From Saprolegnia diclina VS20 (Eukaryota > Oomycota > Saprolegniomycetes > Saprolegniales > Saprolegniaceae): a stretch of DNA of 26,243 bases. This document shows, one piece after another, positions 19,601 to 26,243 of the stretch (its first letter is position 1; every line of letters begins with the position of its first letter). The stretch spans positions 538,992 to 565,234 of the forward strand of contig NW_008246094.1 in NCBI RefSeq assembly GCF_000281045.1, given 5' to 3'. The translations under genes were made by a program, and so were the position numbers. The notes under the pieces were generated by a model, which had not been told where the DNA came from, ran no database searches, and saw nothing but the letters and a program-made list of their open reading frames with translations.

Positions 19601-22600
19601 GGACTCGGGCACGAGCACGTCGGCTTCGTCGACGACCGCGAGCATCGCCTTGATCGTGTTGAGGAACGTCCGGACCTTCTCGCGCAGCTGCAGCAAGTGG
19701 ACTTGGGGAATCGGCGTCACGAGCGATTTCGTCGACGGCGCGGCCGACGGGATCTGCTGCAGCGCCGCAATGCGCGCGACGCCCGAGCCGCGCGACCGCC
19801 GCGGTACATCTGCCGACCCCATGGACGCCAGCCCGGTCGTGGACGCCGACTTGTGCATGACCGTCGACTTGGTCGCAGCGCCGTGTTGAAACTGCGCATA
19901 CTCGCTCGGCGGCTTGCGCACCGGAATGTTCTTGGCCGACGCCTTCCAGTGCGGCATCTGCGCCTGGAGCAAGCCGAGGACGTCGGCGAGCGCGGACGCG
20001 GCCGCGCCGAGCTTTTGCCACTGCACGCCGTGGTACAACCCGCGGTCGATCCAGCCCGCAAACGCCGCGCAGATGAAGCGCACGTCGTTCGAGTGACACG
20101 GCCCGAGCACGTTGTTGAGCACCCAGTTCGTGAGCTCCCACACCTCGCCGATCGCCTCGTCGACCATCGGCGCGTCGTGCAGCAAGTCGGCGATGCTTGC
20201 GCTCGTGAGCACGTCGGTCTGCGTCTTGACATGCAGCGTAAACTGCTCGAAACAGCCCGCGAGCTGGAAGAGCGGGAGGTACACGCCGCGCTCAAAGTTG
20301 GGAATGCGCTGGAACTTGAGGCGCGCGAGCTCGGCATTGTTCAAAAAGTCGTCGGCGCGGAGCGAGTCGACAATCGTGTCCCACGCCGTTGCAAACGACG
20401 TCCACTTGCGCCGGCGCTCGAGGTGTTTCTCGGCGCGCGACGGCGTCCGGCGCGTAAAACTCAGCAGCGGCGTCGACGACGACTTGGTGCGCGCGCCGGG
20501 CACGAGCACATCGTCGAGCGACAACACTTCTTGGTGCAACGTGCCGTAGCTCGACGTCGTCAGCGCCGACGCAAGCTCGCCGCCTGTCTTGCTGTCCTTC
20601 GAGACGAGCTTGGTGTTGAACGCGTCGGCGGCCCGGAAGAACGCGTGGCGCGCGCGGTCAAACGTGCGCACTTCGCCAATCTTGAGCGAAAAGCCCACAA
20701 ATGTCCCGCAAAACGCGACCCAGATCGAGTTCCAAATCGTCATATCGATGCAGAATATCATAAAGAACGGCAGCCACTGGAGCAGCATGAGCCCGGACGT
20801 CAAGAGCAAACTCACGTCGTTCTCAACATGGTCCGCAAAGAGGAGCAGCGTCGGCGTCACGAGCGGCACAATCTCAAACTTGTACGAGAACAGCAGCTTC
20901 CACGCAATGAGCGAGACCCAAAAGCACTGGTACTGCACCGAGTCGGCCGCAGTGTCGAGCACATTGTCGCCCACGTAGAGCTTGTTGAGCGGCGAGAGCG
21001 TATCGCGCACGACCACCAAGAGCGGCCACGTGCTCTGGCGCAGCCACGTGGTCGTGCCGGGCGCGACTTGCAGCAGCGCGTTCAGCACCGTCGGGATGTG
21101 CACGACGCCCGTGAGCACGTAAAAGCTGCGCCAGTACGACGGCGTGTTCCACGCATACCAGTACAAAAGACCGCAGAGCGTCGCGGCCGCAAGCCGCAGC
21201 ACAAGCCGCACCACAAGCCGCAGCACGTGCAGCAGCGGGACGCTCGGGTGGTACATGACAGCGACGTCGAGGCTCGCCCAAAAGACGCCGAGGAAGATCG
21301 GCGACAAGAGCACGCTTGCAAGCACATGCAGCGTCGTCGCCGTCGTCATGGCCGCGTGCTGCGTAAACGCAACAGCCACAAGCAGGTGGAACGACACGAT
21401 GTGGAACTCAAACACACGCTTGAACGCGCGGATCGCTGTGAGCCAGTGCCGCTTCTCATAGTATGTCTTGGTCGCGCTCGACCACGCGGTCGCGATCGGC
21501 GGGCCGGCAAAGCTGGCGTCGCTGTTGTGGTACTCGGGGCTCTTGTAGTCAAACTGGAGGCAGTGGGGCGTCCAAAAGAACTCGTTAAAGTCGTCGTAGT
21601 TGCGCCGGTTCTCGTGGTCGAGCTGGTTGGCGACCATCTCGGTTCTCAAGAGCGTGTAAATTGGCGTAATGACCGCGTCCAAAAAGTACCCGGGGTCCCG
21701 GTACCCGCGCGACGTGGCGTACTCGGTCTTCATCTGGTGAAAGAGAAAGCTAAGGAACTCGGGGGCGTGCCGGCAGTTGCTCGCCTCGCCCCAAATGAAG
21801 AAGAAGAGGCAGAGGTCCGTGACCACGTCCTCGACGCTGCTGCCGCCGACGGCCGGCGCCACGTGCAGCTTGCGACACCACTGGTGGTAGTTTTCAAACA
21901 CCGACTTGTGCAAGACAAGGTACGGGTTCTGGCTCCCGCGCGACACGTTGGTCAGCAGCACGAGCAAATGCTCCATCTGATTGTGCGCGTTGGCCGGCTG
22001 GAACCCAAACGTGCGGGCGACATGCGTCGCAATCTTGCCCAGCGGCGCAAAGGGCTGCATCTTGGGCGGCAGCGCGTGCAGTGCAAAGAGGTTGGGCGCC
22101 GACGACAGCTCGGGCTTCCACGCCCGCGCGTCCGTGCTCGCAAACGGCATCTTGCTGCTGCCAGCGCCGGGCGTTAGCACCGGGTGCTGCAGCCACACGA
22201 GCAGCTGCAGGAGCAGCATCGAGACTGCCAAAAGCCCCCACGTCGCATAGAGCTCCCAGCAGTACACCGTACACAGTGGCTGCGGCGGTGCGCCCGAGAG
22301 AAGCGTGCCAAACGCGTACCAGAGCCCGATGGCAAAGTCGCCGTTGCTCACAAACCGAGAGACCGCCAGCACGATCGCGACCGCGCCGAGCACCGACGTG
22401 GCGACGATTTCCAGCAGGATCGTCGACGAGACGACCAGTGGCGCCGTCAAACTCAGCGAAAAGAGGCAGCCCGACACGATCTGCAGCGCCACAGTCGACG
22501 AGAGCTCGATCGCGCCAAAGCCCGCGACGACGACGACCAGCACCGCGCTGCCCGCGAGCGCCGAGGTGCGCACAAGGCCCGAGAGGCCGCCAAAGACCAT

Positions 22601-24124
22601 GCCGCAGAGGAGCGCGAGCGCTGTTGGGACAAACGGAAGCGACACGAGGCCGACGTTGAAGAGCGTGTAGAAGAGGCACGTGCTCAGCGTCGTAGTCGCG
22701 AGCGGCGCTGCGAGCCAGCTCGCCGCGTGCCCCAAGACGCCAATGTACAACCCGACAAGGCCGAGCAGACCGGCGCCAACGTGCAGCGCGTACGTCCATG
22801 CTGGCAGCGACGTGTACCACGGCAGGCCAAACTCGACCGGGTGCGCAGCGATCCAGTCGCGCGTTGGGTACGCCGGCGGGTTGCAGCCGAGCGACGTGTA
22901 CTCGTTGCGCGGACCTTGGTAGACGCGGACATAGTCGATGGTAAAGTTGGAGGGCCAGAGCGAGTCGCAGAGCTGGCCGTCGCACGGCGGCGAAAACTTC
23001 TCCGACACGGCCGTCGAGATGATGAGGTAGCTCGGCTCGACCGGGATCATGCGTGGCGGGATGCCGTCGGCCCACTTGTTGAGCGCGGCGCCGGCGACCT
23101 CGAAAAGGAAGTTGTTGTCGAGCCACCAACGAATGTAGCCGTCGTAGCCCGGCATCCACTCGAGCCGGTACGTGTGGTACCGAAGGAAGGCGTCGGTCTG
23201 GAGCTGCGTGAGCGCCGAGATCGAGTCGCGCCCGCGCTCGCCGTAGTAGTCGCTGTTGATCTTGGTGTAGTTGCCAAACGTGAGGTTCGAGTACCACTGG
23301 GTCGGGCCTGGGAGGTTGCCCGAGTCCGGGCGCATTGCGTCCGTCAAGCCCGGGCTGAGCTGGAGCGACGTCGACATGAACGCCGGGTCGTCCTTCTTCT
23401 TGATCTGAATCTCAAACACATCAATCTCGGTCGCGCCGCGGCCTTGGCGCGGGTGAAGGCCGTACTTTTCGGGGAGCGAGCTCGGGTCGTCCGGGTCCGT
23501 GAGGTTGTTGCACGCGCTGACCTTTTGCGGAATGTCAATCATGTCGTCCATGGGCACGCAATAGTCGAGCGTCCACGGCCACATGCCTTCTTGGGACCCG
23601 AGGTACGTGGCGCGCCCGAGGTTGCCCATGATCCAAAAGGCCGGCCACGTGCCCGGGATGCCCCACTTGCCCGGCAGAATCGCCTTCATCTCGACGTACC
23701 CGCCCGTAAAGCAAAACTTGTTCCACGTCTGGACGCTCCCGCTCACATAGTGCGCATCGTGGAAGGGCGTCTTTGGCTTGGAGGTCGTAATGACCAAGTT
23801 GCCGCCGTCGGTCTGGACAGCCTTGGGCGAAAAGTAGTGCTGGCCCATGTTGGTCGTGTCAATGTGCTCGAGCGCCGTCCATTTCCGGTCAAAGCCCGAC
23901 TCGAACGGCCGGCTATCCGTATTGAACTCGTCCGAGAAGACGAGCCGGTACTCGTTGGTGGTCTGCGACTCGAAGAAGTTGACACCGCCGGTCCTTGGCA
24001 CGCCGATGACCTTGGCGTCCTCCGGCGTATCAGGATCGATCCACGAGGCCTCGTCGCTCGCTGCGGCAACTACGCCTACGCCCAGCGCAGCCACCGACGC
24101 GGCGAGGGCGACGACGACGACCAT
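16625..24124 (-). CDS. 1,3-beta-glucan synthase (GT48/FKS1) fused to an SKN1/KRE6-type GH16 domain
   Basis: An intronless frame of 2,499 residues from ATG 24124. A membrane anchor comes first (about 2-22). The SKN1/KRE6 GH16 domain (about 57-403) carries GTWPAFWIMGNLGRATY and the catalytic-type EIDVFE (Glu233, Asp235, Glu238), both intact. Membrane segments follow at about 440-640. The FKS1 N-terminal domain (735-880) has DLCLFFFIWGEASNCRHAPE. The glucan synthase domain (about 1575-2225) contains LLFFVNSLFMDMP, RLPGNPILGEGKPENQNHAI, IDMNQDGYVEEALKMRN and RMHYGHPD, then more membrane segments. The cytosolic tail is coiled-coil and Pro-rich. GT48 makes 1,3-beta-glucan from UDP-glucose at the plasma membrane; in yeast KRE6/SKN1 act in 1,6-beta-glucan synthesis as separate proteins. 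Hydrolase or transglycosylase activity of the fused domain is inference. In-frame codons continue upstream to a stop at 24209-24211. Confidence 0.95.
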   Translation of the reverse strand: MVVVVALAASVAALGVGVVAAASDEASWIDPDTPEDAKVIGVPRTGGVNFFESQTTNEYRLVFSDEFNTDSRPFESGFDRKWTALEHIDTTNMGQHYFSPKAVQTDGGNLVITTSKPKTPFHDAHYVSGSVQTWNKFCFTGGYVEMKAILPGKWGIPGTWPAFWIMGNLGRATYLGSQEGMWPWTLDYCVPMDDMIDIPQKVSACNNLTDPDDPSSLPEKYGLHPRQGRGATEIDVFEIQIKKKDDPAFMSTSLQLSPGLTDAMRPDSGNLPGPTQWYSNLTFGNYTKINSDYYGERGRDSISALTQLQTDAFLRYHTYRLEWMPGYDGYIRWWLDNNFLFEVAGAALNKWADGIPPRMIPVEPSYLIISTAVSEKFSPPCDGQLCDSLWPSNFTIDYVRVYQGPRNEYTSLGCNPPAYPTRDWIAAHPVEFGLPWYTSLPAWTYALHVGAGLLGLVGLYIGVLGHAASWLAAPLATTTLSTCLFYTLFNVGLVSLPFVPTALALLCGMVFGGLSGLVRTSALAGSAVLVVVVAGFGAIELSSTVALQIVSGCLFSLSLTAPLVVSSTILLEIVATSVLGAVAIVLAVSRFVSNGDFAIGLWYAFGTLLSGAPPQPLCTVYCWELYATWGLLAVSMLLLQLLVWLQHPVLTPGAGSSKMPFASTDARAWKPELSSAPNLFALHALPPKMQPFAPLGKIATHVARTFGFQPANAHNQMEHLLVLLTNVSRGSQNPYLVLHKSVFENYHQWCRKLHVAPAVGGSSVEDVVTDLCLFFFIWGEASNCRHAPEFLSFLFHQMKTEYATSRGYRDPGYFLDAVITPIYTLLRTEMVANQLDHENRRNYDDFNEFFWTPHCLQFDYKSPEYHNSDASFAGPPIATAWSSATKTYYEKRHWLTAIRAFKRVFEFHIVSFHLLVAVAFTQHAAMTTATTLHVLASVLLSPIFLGVFWASLDVAVMYHPSVPLLHVLRLVVRLVLRLAAATLCGLLYWYAWNTPSYWRSFYVLTGVVHIPTVLNALLQVAPGTTTWLRQSTWPLLVVVRDTLSPLNKLYVGDNVLDTAADSVQYQCFWVSLIAWKLLFSYKFEIVPLVTPTLLLFADHVENDVSLLLTSGLMLLQWLPFFMIFCIDMTIWNSIWVAFCGTFVGFSLKIGEVRTFDRARHAFFRAADAFNTKLVSKDSKTGGELASALTTSSYGTLHQEVLSLDDVLVPGARTKSSSTPLLSFTRRTPSRAEKHLERRRKWTSFATAWDTIVDSLRADDFLNNAELARLKFQRIPNFERGVYLPLFQLAGCFEQFTLHVKTQTDVLTSASIADLLHDAPMVDEAIGEVWELTNWVLNNVLGPCHSNDVRFICAAFAGWIDRGLYHGVQWQKLGAAASALADVLGLLQAQMPHWKASAKNIPVRKPPSEYAQFQHGAATKSTVMHKSASTTGLASMGSADVPRRSRGSGVARIAALQQIPSAAPSTKSLVTPIPQVHLLQLREKVRTFLNTIKAMLAVVDEADVLVPESKAMSDRLTWVLTQERGFMWDDEYSSEQLTLLVFDPHALTAVAHLRGLLTLQKAEAEPRSHDARRRLLFFVNSLFMDMPSAPAIDEMQSYSVMTPFYAEDVLYSKADLESKRDGLDVHTLLYLQTLYKHDWENFLERVQPKKNLWKDAHTAQELRLWASLRGQTLARTVQGMMYGEAAIRLLGDLEQVPANAIEDIVKTKFTYVVACQVYGRQKRNNDPKAKDIEYLLHRFPNLRVAYIDEVRVNYQKDLSYFSVLVKGTETLHETIECYRIRLPGNPILGEGKPENQNHAIIFTRGEHVQTIDMNQDGYVEEALKMRNVLQTFTSGPRPVTIVGLPEHIFTGSISSLANYMALQETSFVTLGQRTLTRPLRVRMHYGHPDIFNKLFFMTRGGISKASRGINLSEDIFAGYNNCLRGGTVAFPEYIKCGKGRDVGMQQIYKFEAKLAQGAAEQSLSRDVYRLAHRLDFFKLLSFYYNHVGFYLSMSFIIWTVFVLTYIQLLRSLLGLEGIGGREAVILSQLQVMLGLVAFLTTAPMLATISVERGFKAALTEVAMVVVTGGPLYFLFHIGTKWFYYGQTLLAGGAKYRATGRGFVTKHSHFDDLFRFYASSHLYAGTEIAAALSLYFAYTATTQYVALTWSLWLVVFSWTCSPFWFNPLAFEWSDVLEDARVWVRWLRGEGGHGNQSWLAWFKDENMYFAHLRPWAKACVFAKSLVYVGVGLALLTADDAYHSFAAEASWLPLTVLVGLLGLNLVVFAAFLDAPFAESGGIRFLKLVVVLVNVAAVLYATTSVDGMVACAVAVYYLAAAVGSWTLLFSGSDNRLGIAIYFAHDVVLGGVCLGVITLLSAIYVPGKIQTWLLYNNALSRGVVIEDILRANSQLHDQEDDLTFVHMKKIILEQQRVIAALTNGSDSDETKGSLGRAHVSDTDLSELKDASWKLTSMVDEAPKSTEVDVPFHRVRRANSSDTMGAMLRGKPPMGAFPKPPPTSGP
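21191..21225 (-). repeat. 12-bp tandem repeat inside the glucan synthase coding region
   Basis: On the plus strand the unit acaagccgcagc recurs about three times with one or two changes. In the protein it encodes a repeated LRLV/VRLV/LRLA pattern just before a predicted membrane helix. The period is a multiple of three, so copy-number change would keep the frame. Effect on function is unknown. Confidence 0.6.
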
Positions 24125-24644
24125 GAAAATGCGAAATACCCTCCGCTCCGGGCTGCGGCCGCGCCGGATACGCTGCCACCATTGGTATCCGGACAAGACG
24201 CACTGGAATTACGCAGGGTGATGGGGCGTGTCCCAGCCGCGTGAGTGGCCGTGCATAGAAACTTCAAGTCAAACGCGTAATACCCTACGAGACCGGGAAA
24301 ACTCCGGGCGACGTTGAAGCCGTGGCCCACTGATCAGACCGCAGTCTTCTCCTTCTTGGCGTCTGATTTGAGATCTCGCCGAGTTGGCGCCGGCTTCAAC
24401 ATCGTCCTACGCATGAGAAAGGCCGCGTGGCCGCGCCCAAGGGCCGTGGCCCGATGGCCCATCGCCTGCAACGAGATTCACCATGAGCATGGAGGAGCTC
24501 ATGCTCGGGCGAGGACGCGGATGACGCGGCCGTCGACGCCGGAGGACCAGCCACGTGGGGCAGTGCACGCGTGGGTGGCACCGTGCGTCGCTCGCTGTCT
24601 CTTGCGCAAACGACGTTGAAGCCGTCGCGCCGAATCTCCGGATA
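24125..24644. promoter_or_regulatory. Divergent region between glucan synthase and CAP-like gene
   Basis: About 520 bp separates the two divergent ATGs. The synthase frame stays open to 24208 and encodes a basic stretch (RIRRGRSPERRVFRIF) that would suit the cytosolic side of a type II anchor. In the same register, one TAA (24209-24211) separates it from a 15-codon segment starting at ATG 24256. A 15-base motif, cgacgttgaagccgt, occurs twice (near 24309 and 24611). It may be a shared element or chance. No TATA box was recognised. Confidence 0.45.
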
Positions 24645-25169
24645 ATGAGCGCACCGGCTGCGTCCGGATACGAAAGCGACGTCGTCGACATGCTCCCGAC
24701 CAGCACGCTCTTGGCGACGATGCAGCGCCGCCCGGCGCCCGTGACGTTTGAAAAGGAGACGGACGCGGCGCTGACTGTGCCGCCGCAGACAAGCGGCGTC
24801 TTTGCGTCCAATATCGTGCGCTGCTCGCTGAAGATGGACACCAAGGTCACGCAAGTCACGGTGACAGCATCGTCCGAGATCGACATTGCCTTTGTGTCGG
24901 TCATCTCGAGCCTCGAGCTCGTGCGCTGCCATGGCGTCCGCGCGGCGTTCACCGGCACGTGCCGCACGATCGTCGTGGACGCGTGCGACAATGTGATGCT
25001 GGTCGTGCCCGCGGAGTCGACCGTGCGTGTCGTGAGCAGCGCCAGCACGCGTGTCCGTATTGTCACCAGCGCCACCCAAGACGCGTATTGCGTGCCCGAC
25101 CTCGACCTCCAAACGGTGACGACCTGGACCGGCAGCGCGTTCGAGTCGCAGTCGCTCGACCGAACGTAG
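24645..25169 (+). CDS. CAP/cofactor C-like beta-helix domain protein
   Basis: A single-exon frame of 174 residues. From about residue 45 the sequence is a run of short alternating beta strands, ending in SLELVRCHGVRAAFTG-TCRTIVVDACDNVMLVVP and VRVVSSASTRVRIVTS. This resembles the right-handed beta-helix (CARP-type repeats) at the C-terminus of cyclase-associated protein, where NSITVDNCKKLGLVF is the equivalent stretch, and the related fold of tubulin cofactor C. No Q-x-R arginine-finger motif of active cofactor C was seen. An actin or tubulin role is therefore only suggested by fold. The first 40 residues are polar and probably disordered. ATG 24645 is the first ATG; the open frame upstream begins at a GTG only. 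It is divergent from the glucan synthase gene and upstream of an unrecognised gene on the same strand. Confidence 0.65.
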   Translation: MSAPAASGYESDVVDMLPTSTLLATMQRRPAPVTFEKETDAALTVPPQTSGVFASNIVRCSLKMDTKVTQVTVTASSEIDIAFVSVISSLELVRCHGVRAAFTGTCRTIVVDACDNVMLVVPAESTVRVVSSASTRVRIVTSATQDAYCVPDLDLQTVTTWTGSAFESQSLDRT

Positions 25170-25311
25170 TGCAAAATGCACTTTGCTTGCCTGTGGCGTA
25201 GCGTGTGTTGATATTTTGCCAAGTTACCCTATGGATATTGCCTCCTGGCAGCATAGAAGAAGCTTGCGCCTTTAGCATACTGAAAAGGAGTTCTACTGAG
25301 TTTCTCCACAG
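25170..25311. other. Spacer and possible first exon or intron of the terminal gene
   Basis: The sequence between the CAP-like stop and the next coding frame is AT-richer and has no long open frame. It ends in a good 3' splice-site context (gagtttctccacag, AG at 25310-25311). One possible small first exon begins at ATG 25176 (MHFACLW) with a GTAGCG donor about 20 bases on. That donor is in the right phase to join the downstream frame, but this model is weak. Confidence 0.3.
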
Positions 25312-26243
25312 GCCAATATCAATATACACTCATTTGTCGGTCATACCACTCGACCATCAACTGGCAGCTCGAGACCTGCATCGCGCCGTATGGCCGACCC
25401 GACTACCCGGACTTTTTGTACTACCATCCGTGCCAATCAACGCAGCTGATTGACCTCGCCGAAGTGTCGCCGCTCTGGCGTGACATCTGGTCGCATTGGC
25501 ACAAGCTCCCGTGGACGCTCAAGTCCTACACGGCCCCGACGGCGCTGCAACATCTGGCCGACCTGGTTGACACCCCGATCTGGCTCCAAGTGCTCCCGAC
25601 GTTTCATGTGACTCGCCCGGTGACCCAAGAGATGTGCCTCGCCGTGAAGCTCGGGTACCACCGCCCGTTCTACGCCGCGGTTGCTGCCTCAGACCTCCGC
25701 ACGCTGCGCTCGTTCATGTCCGCCAGCGGCGAGTGGCCGACACTCCCGCAATTTACGGCGTTGGTGAACGGCCGCGTCGCAGGTTCCGACGCGCCCCGAC
25801 CCGTGTCGCTCGCCGTGCTCTACAAGGACATCACGCACATTTGGCAAGCCGCGTGCCTCGCCTCGGGCGCCACCGGGGGTGCGTTCCCAGCACTGCCGCT
25901 CGGCACGCGCACGCCGTTCATGCTCCTTCCGTTCTCGGACGCCCGGGTTCCTATCGAGACGGCGCCCCACGCTATTGTACGCTCAACCGCGTCGACTAGC
26001 CCCGTGGTCACGGAGGTGCAAAACCACCCTTGGGTCTCGACGCTGCGCCCATCACTCTACGCGATCCAGGCCTCCCAAGTGGGGTTCATGGAGTCGTACA
26101 AGTTCGCCGCGCCGGTGTACAGCGACCTTTGGCGCCGCATGCTCTTCAAGATGCTACCGCTCAACTACAAGTTCGTCTTCAAGCAGGACACCGACGCCCA
26201 CGCCCTCGACTGCACGCGTGCCGACTGCGTCGCCGTCGAAACC
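25312..26243 (+). CDS. Unrecognised protein, partial at the right edge
   Basis: A frame open from 25284 runs to the window end with no stop, 320 codons in all, and third positions become strongly GC-rich from about 25340. The start given here is the first plausible splice acceptor. The first in-frame ATG is 25632, but the sequence upstream (CIAPYGRPDYPDFLYYHPC, SPLWRDIWSHWHKLPW) already looks like good protein, so an upstream exon is likely. The visible part is rich in Trp, Pro and aromatic residues. It has no signal peptide, membrane helix, catalytic motif or repeat that I recognise. The Trp-spaced pattern and TPIWLQVLPTF look globular. No function is proposed. The rest of the gene lies beyond the window. 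Confidence 0.6.

Noticed and set aside
16580-22177. Giant plus-strand ORF of 1,865 codons as a gene
   Set aside because: It is antisense in codon register to the glucan synthase, its product is a low-information Arg/Glu/Val/Leu-rich string with no domain, and the sense frame has several recognisable domains.
24396-25222. Minus-strand ORFs of 261 and 271 codons opposite the CAP-like gene
   Set aside because: One is in register with the sense gene and both are compositionally biased; the plus frame has the beta-strand pattern of a real domain.

Overview
The window looks like nuclear DNA of an oomycete, most likely a member of the Saprolegniales. This is inferred from several features: compact GC-rich genes, very short introns (39-81 bp) with a strong GTAC...TAG signature, tyrosine-kinase-like (TKL) genes in tandem, and a single polypeptide that joins an SKN1/KRE6-type GH16 domain to a 1,3-beta-glucan synthase (GT48). 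No RNA gene, CRISPR array or recognisable transposon was seen.

Layout. Positions 1-798 hold no convincing gene, but contain a perfect hairpin and a 52-bp tandem duplication. From 799 to 4547 there are three compact TKL pseudokinase genes. Two are tandem on the plus strand (799-1787, 2272-3262) and one is convergent on the minus strand (3388-4547). All three share the same three intron positions and all lack catalytic residues. Positions 4548-5886 hold no confident gene, only scraps that look like coding relics. Positions 5887-12464 (minus) encode CNOT1, the scaffold of the CCR4-NOT deadenylase, in one small first exon and one giant exon. After a 1.2-kb divergent intergenic region, 13652-16389 (plus) encodes a ten-exon PH-RasGAP protein that keeps the arginine finger and the FLR/PA motif. 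Converging on it, 16625-24124 (minus) is the intronless GH16-GT48 glucan synthase of about 2,500 residues. Divergent from that gene is a small CAP-like beta-helix protein (24645-25169, plus). An unrecognised gene on the plus strand runs off the right edge of the window.

The genes do not form a pathway. CNOT1 acts in mRNA decay, the PH-RasGAP in small-GTPase signalling at membranes, the glucan synthase in cell-wall synthesis at the plasma membrane, and the CAP-like protein possibly in actin or tubulin biology. The most notable items are the wall-polymer synthase fused to a GH16 domain with an intact catalytic motif, and the cluster of three pseudokinases with patchy divergence that suggests gene conversion. 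Very long antisense reading frames opposite CNOT1 and the synthase lie in codon register with the sense genes. They are explained by near-absence of TTA, CTA and TCA codons, so they are not annotated.
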